From Candidatus Uhrbacteria bacterium (lineage in GTDB: Bacteria > Patescibacteriota > Patescibacteriia > UBA9934 > GWF2-40-263), in contig JABMNY010000014.1 of assembly GCA_013204385.1 (NCBI GenBank), positions 1-51,371 on the forward strand: a DNA stretch of 51,371 bases, read 5' to 3'. Below are positions 49,959 to 51,371 of the stretch, in pieces. A program made the position numbers and the translations under genes. The notes under the pieces are model-generated. The model was not told the DNA's origin, did no database searches, and worked only from the letters and a program-made list of their open reading frames with translations. The first letter of the stretch is position 1; every line of letters begins with the position of its first letter.

Positions 49959-50841
49959 ACGCCCTTCACGCGTCAAGGCACAAACAATTCTCTTGTGTGT
50001 GAGTGTTCTATTTCTTTCACTCTTGTTATGGGCCATCTCCATCTCATTTTCCGTGGAGCGAAACATTCTCCCACTGCGGGTCTGGATGTTTGATGTTGGT
50101 CAAGGAGACAGTTTCTTGATTGAGTTTCCGACAGGGGAACAGATGCTTGTGGATGGAGGGAGAAATGATGCCATTCTTACGAAAATCGGAGAGGTTCTTC
50201 CTCCTTGGGATAGAACTCTCGATGCCATTCTTGTTTCTCATCCTGACGCAGATCACATCACCGGACTTGTGTCTGTGCTTGATCGCTATCGGGTTGAGAC
50301 ATTGTATGAAACGGGAATGATTGCTGATACACAGGTTGATCGTGCGTTGAGGGATGCGATTGAAGATGAAGGGGCACAGATTCAGTTCGTTTCTAAAGGA
50401 GATCGAATCCAAGTGGGTGATGTGTTGCTCCGATTCTTATGGCCAGCAGAGAGCTATGACCAGGAGCGCGTCAGTGATCGCAATAATAGTTCGATGGTGT
50501 TTGTGCTTGAGTATGGAGAAACAACCGTTCTGTTCACAGGAGACGCAGAGTTGGAAGCAGAGGAGGGATTTATGGATGCAGTAGGGGATGTAGATGTTCT
50601 TAAGGTGGGGCATCACGGATCCCTGTCATCAACCTCTTGGGAATTTTTGCGTCAGATCCGTCCCGAGATTGCACTCATTTCAGCGGGGGTAAATAATACC
50701 TATGGGCATCCACATCCTGTTGTTCTTTCCCGTTTAGTTGACTGGGGAGTCGAACTATTTCGGACAGATCTTGAAGGAGATATCTTGCTCACTTCCTTTG
50801 GGGGCGAGCCTGAGGTCACTGTGCATCCGTTGCCTTTTTGA
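49939..50841 (+). CDS. ComEC-type metallo-beta-lactamase domain protein
   Basis: 300 aa. One membrane anchor (residues 15-38), then the MBL fold: DVGQGDS at 52-58, SHPDADH at 100-106 with the metal ligands, LFTGDAE, VGHHGS and SAGVNNTYGHPHP. This equals the C-terminal domain of ComEC proteins, thought to degrade the non-transported DNA strand. It overlaps the membrane part by 20 nt in another frame. The split could be natural (separate anchor present) or a fusion lost by frameshift; the anchor favours natural. Confidence 0.88.
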   Translation: MPRANAKRPSRVKAQTILLCVSVLFLSLLLWAISISFSVERNILPLRVWMFDVGQGDSFLIEFPTGEQMLVDGGRNDAILTKIGEVLPPWDRTLDAILVSHPDADHITGLVSVLDRYRVETLYETGMIADTQVDRALRDAIEDEGAQIQFVSKGDRIQVGDVLLRFLWPAESYDQERVSDRNNSSMVFVLEYGETTVLFTGDAELEAEEGFMDAVGDVDVLKVGHHGSLSSTSWEFLRQIRPEIALISAGVNNTYGHPHPVVLSRLVDWGVELFRTDLEGDILLTSFGGEPEVTVHPLPF

Positions 50842-50884
50842 GCTAGATGTGTTAACTTTTGGGCAAATTTTTAATCAAACAAAT

Positions 50885-51352
50885 ATGGCAGACAAACAAA
50901 AAACACTCGTCCTTTTGAAACCAGATGCCCTGCAAAGAGATCTTTTAGGAGAGGTCGTCGGACGCTTCGAGCGCAAGGGGTTGAAGCTTGTAGGAATGAA
51001 GTTTATTCGACTTACGGATGCAATGCTCGAAGAGCACTATGCCCATCTTTCAGATAAGCCTTTCTTTGCCAGCCTTAAACAATTCATGATGCAGACTCCT
51101 GTTGTCGGAATGGTGCTTGATGGCTATGACGCAATTTCAGAGGTGCGAAAGATTGTTGGATCAACAAACCCACGAGAGGCAGACGCGGGAACAATCCGCG
51201 CAGACCTTTCTATGAATGTTCCATCAAACCTCATTCACGCATCAGATTCAGTTGAAGCCGCAGAAGCAGAAATCAAACGATTTTTTTCAGAGGAAGAAAT
51301 TTTTGAGTACGAAAAGATCACAGATCGTTTCGTATTTGGAGAGGGGATTTAA
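50885..51352 (+). CDS. ndk: Nucleoside diphosphate kinase
   Basis: 155 aa from the ATG at 50885 (MADKQKTLVLLKPDA). Catalytic His118 in NLIHASDS, preceded by GSTNPREADAGTIRADL. It equalises NTP pools by phosphotransfer. A TTTAAT box lies 9 nt before the ATG, the near-leaderless spacing. The last bases of the window (51352-51371) hold a TTGACA inside a small palindrome, probably the next promoter. Confidence 0.95.
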   Translation: MADKQKTLVLLKPDALQRDLLGEVVGRFERKGLKLVGMKFIRLTDAMLEEHYAHLSDKPFFASLKQFMMQTPVVGMVLDGYDAISEVRKIVGSTNPREADAGTIRADLSMNVPSNLIHASDSVEAAEAEIKRFFSEEEIFEYEKITDRFVFGEGI

Positions 51353-51371
51353 TTTCCTTGACAGGAAATGG

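Overview
The window looks like chromosome from a small, streamlined bacterium, probably a member of the Patescibacteria (Candidate Phyla Radiation). That placement is inferred from a dense set of single-copy housekeeping genes with little metabolism, short versions of translation proteins, PilB plus ComEC DNA-uptake genes, and core genes that lack Shine-Dalgarno sequences. TGA acts as a normal stop (for example at 8918-8920 and at the end of the oxidoreductase near 33576), so this is not a UGA-recoding lineage. There is no rRNA operon, CRISPR array, insertion sequence or intact prophage.

Layout. 1-4.1 kb: tRNA-Glu, a beta-propeller-like lipoprotein and two hypothetical genes. 4.1-9 kb: typA, an MFS-type transporter and an APH-family kinase. 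9-11.8 kb: nucleotidyltransferase, tsaD, tsaE and a probable unannotated structured RNA on the minus strand. 11.8-17.7 kb: pilB, a membrane protein, ftsH and an S1-domain protein, all minus strand. 17.8-24.7 kb: an orphan GC-rich gene, then a plus-strand run of a coiled protein, a metallo-beta-lactamase-fold protein, gyrA, rpmF, nusB and rnc. 24.7-28 kb: NlpC/P60, tRNA-Lys, tRNA-Arg with an odd structured leader, a GNAT-like protein, an aspartoacylase-like hydrolase and a C39-like protease. 28-35.4 kb: proS, then an accessory block (NUDIX, GNAT-like, 2OG-oxygenase-like, FAD oxidoreductase, a broken MFS gene carrying a transketolase scrap, and an orphan). 35.4-51.4 kb: HU, rny, truB, infB, trxA, trxB, gdhA, an orphan, leuS, NUDIX, ugd, split comEC and ndk.

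The most striking pattern is that genes fall into two expression classes. Core genes are AT-richer and have no Shine-Dalgarno. Many have a sigma70-like promoter whose -10 box sits only 6-9 nt (mostly 9) before the ATG, so their mRNAs should be leaderless or nearly so (typA, tsaD, hup, truB, proS, leuS, ugd, the MBL-fold gene, the aspartoacylase-like gene and others). A scattered set of GC-richer accessory genes have their own promoter, a longer 5' leader that often begins with a hairpin, a strong Shine-Dalgarno and often their own terminator. In at least two of these leaders (28046-28060 and 35339-35365) the hairpin pairs the Shine-Dalgarno with an anti-Shine-Dalgarno-like arm, and in a third (18590-18601) a three-codon minigene precedes the gene. 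They look like self-contained gene cassettes dropped between core genes.

Other points of interest: a candidate structured RNA of about 300 nt at 11388-11691 (minus); a second structured stretch between crossing tRNA promoters at 25454-25590; a 21-bp repeat of the tRNA-Lys 3' end bracketing three hairpins; and ribosomal protein L32 with a His/Asp-rich tail. All functional calls come from reading the sequence without database searches.
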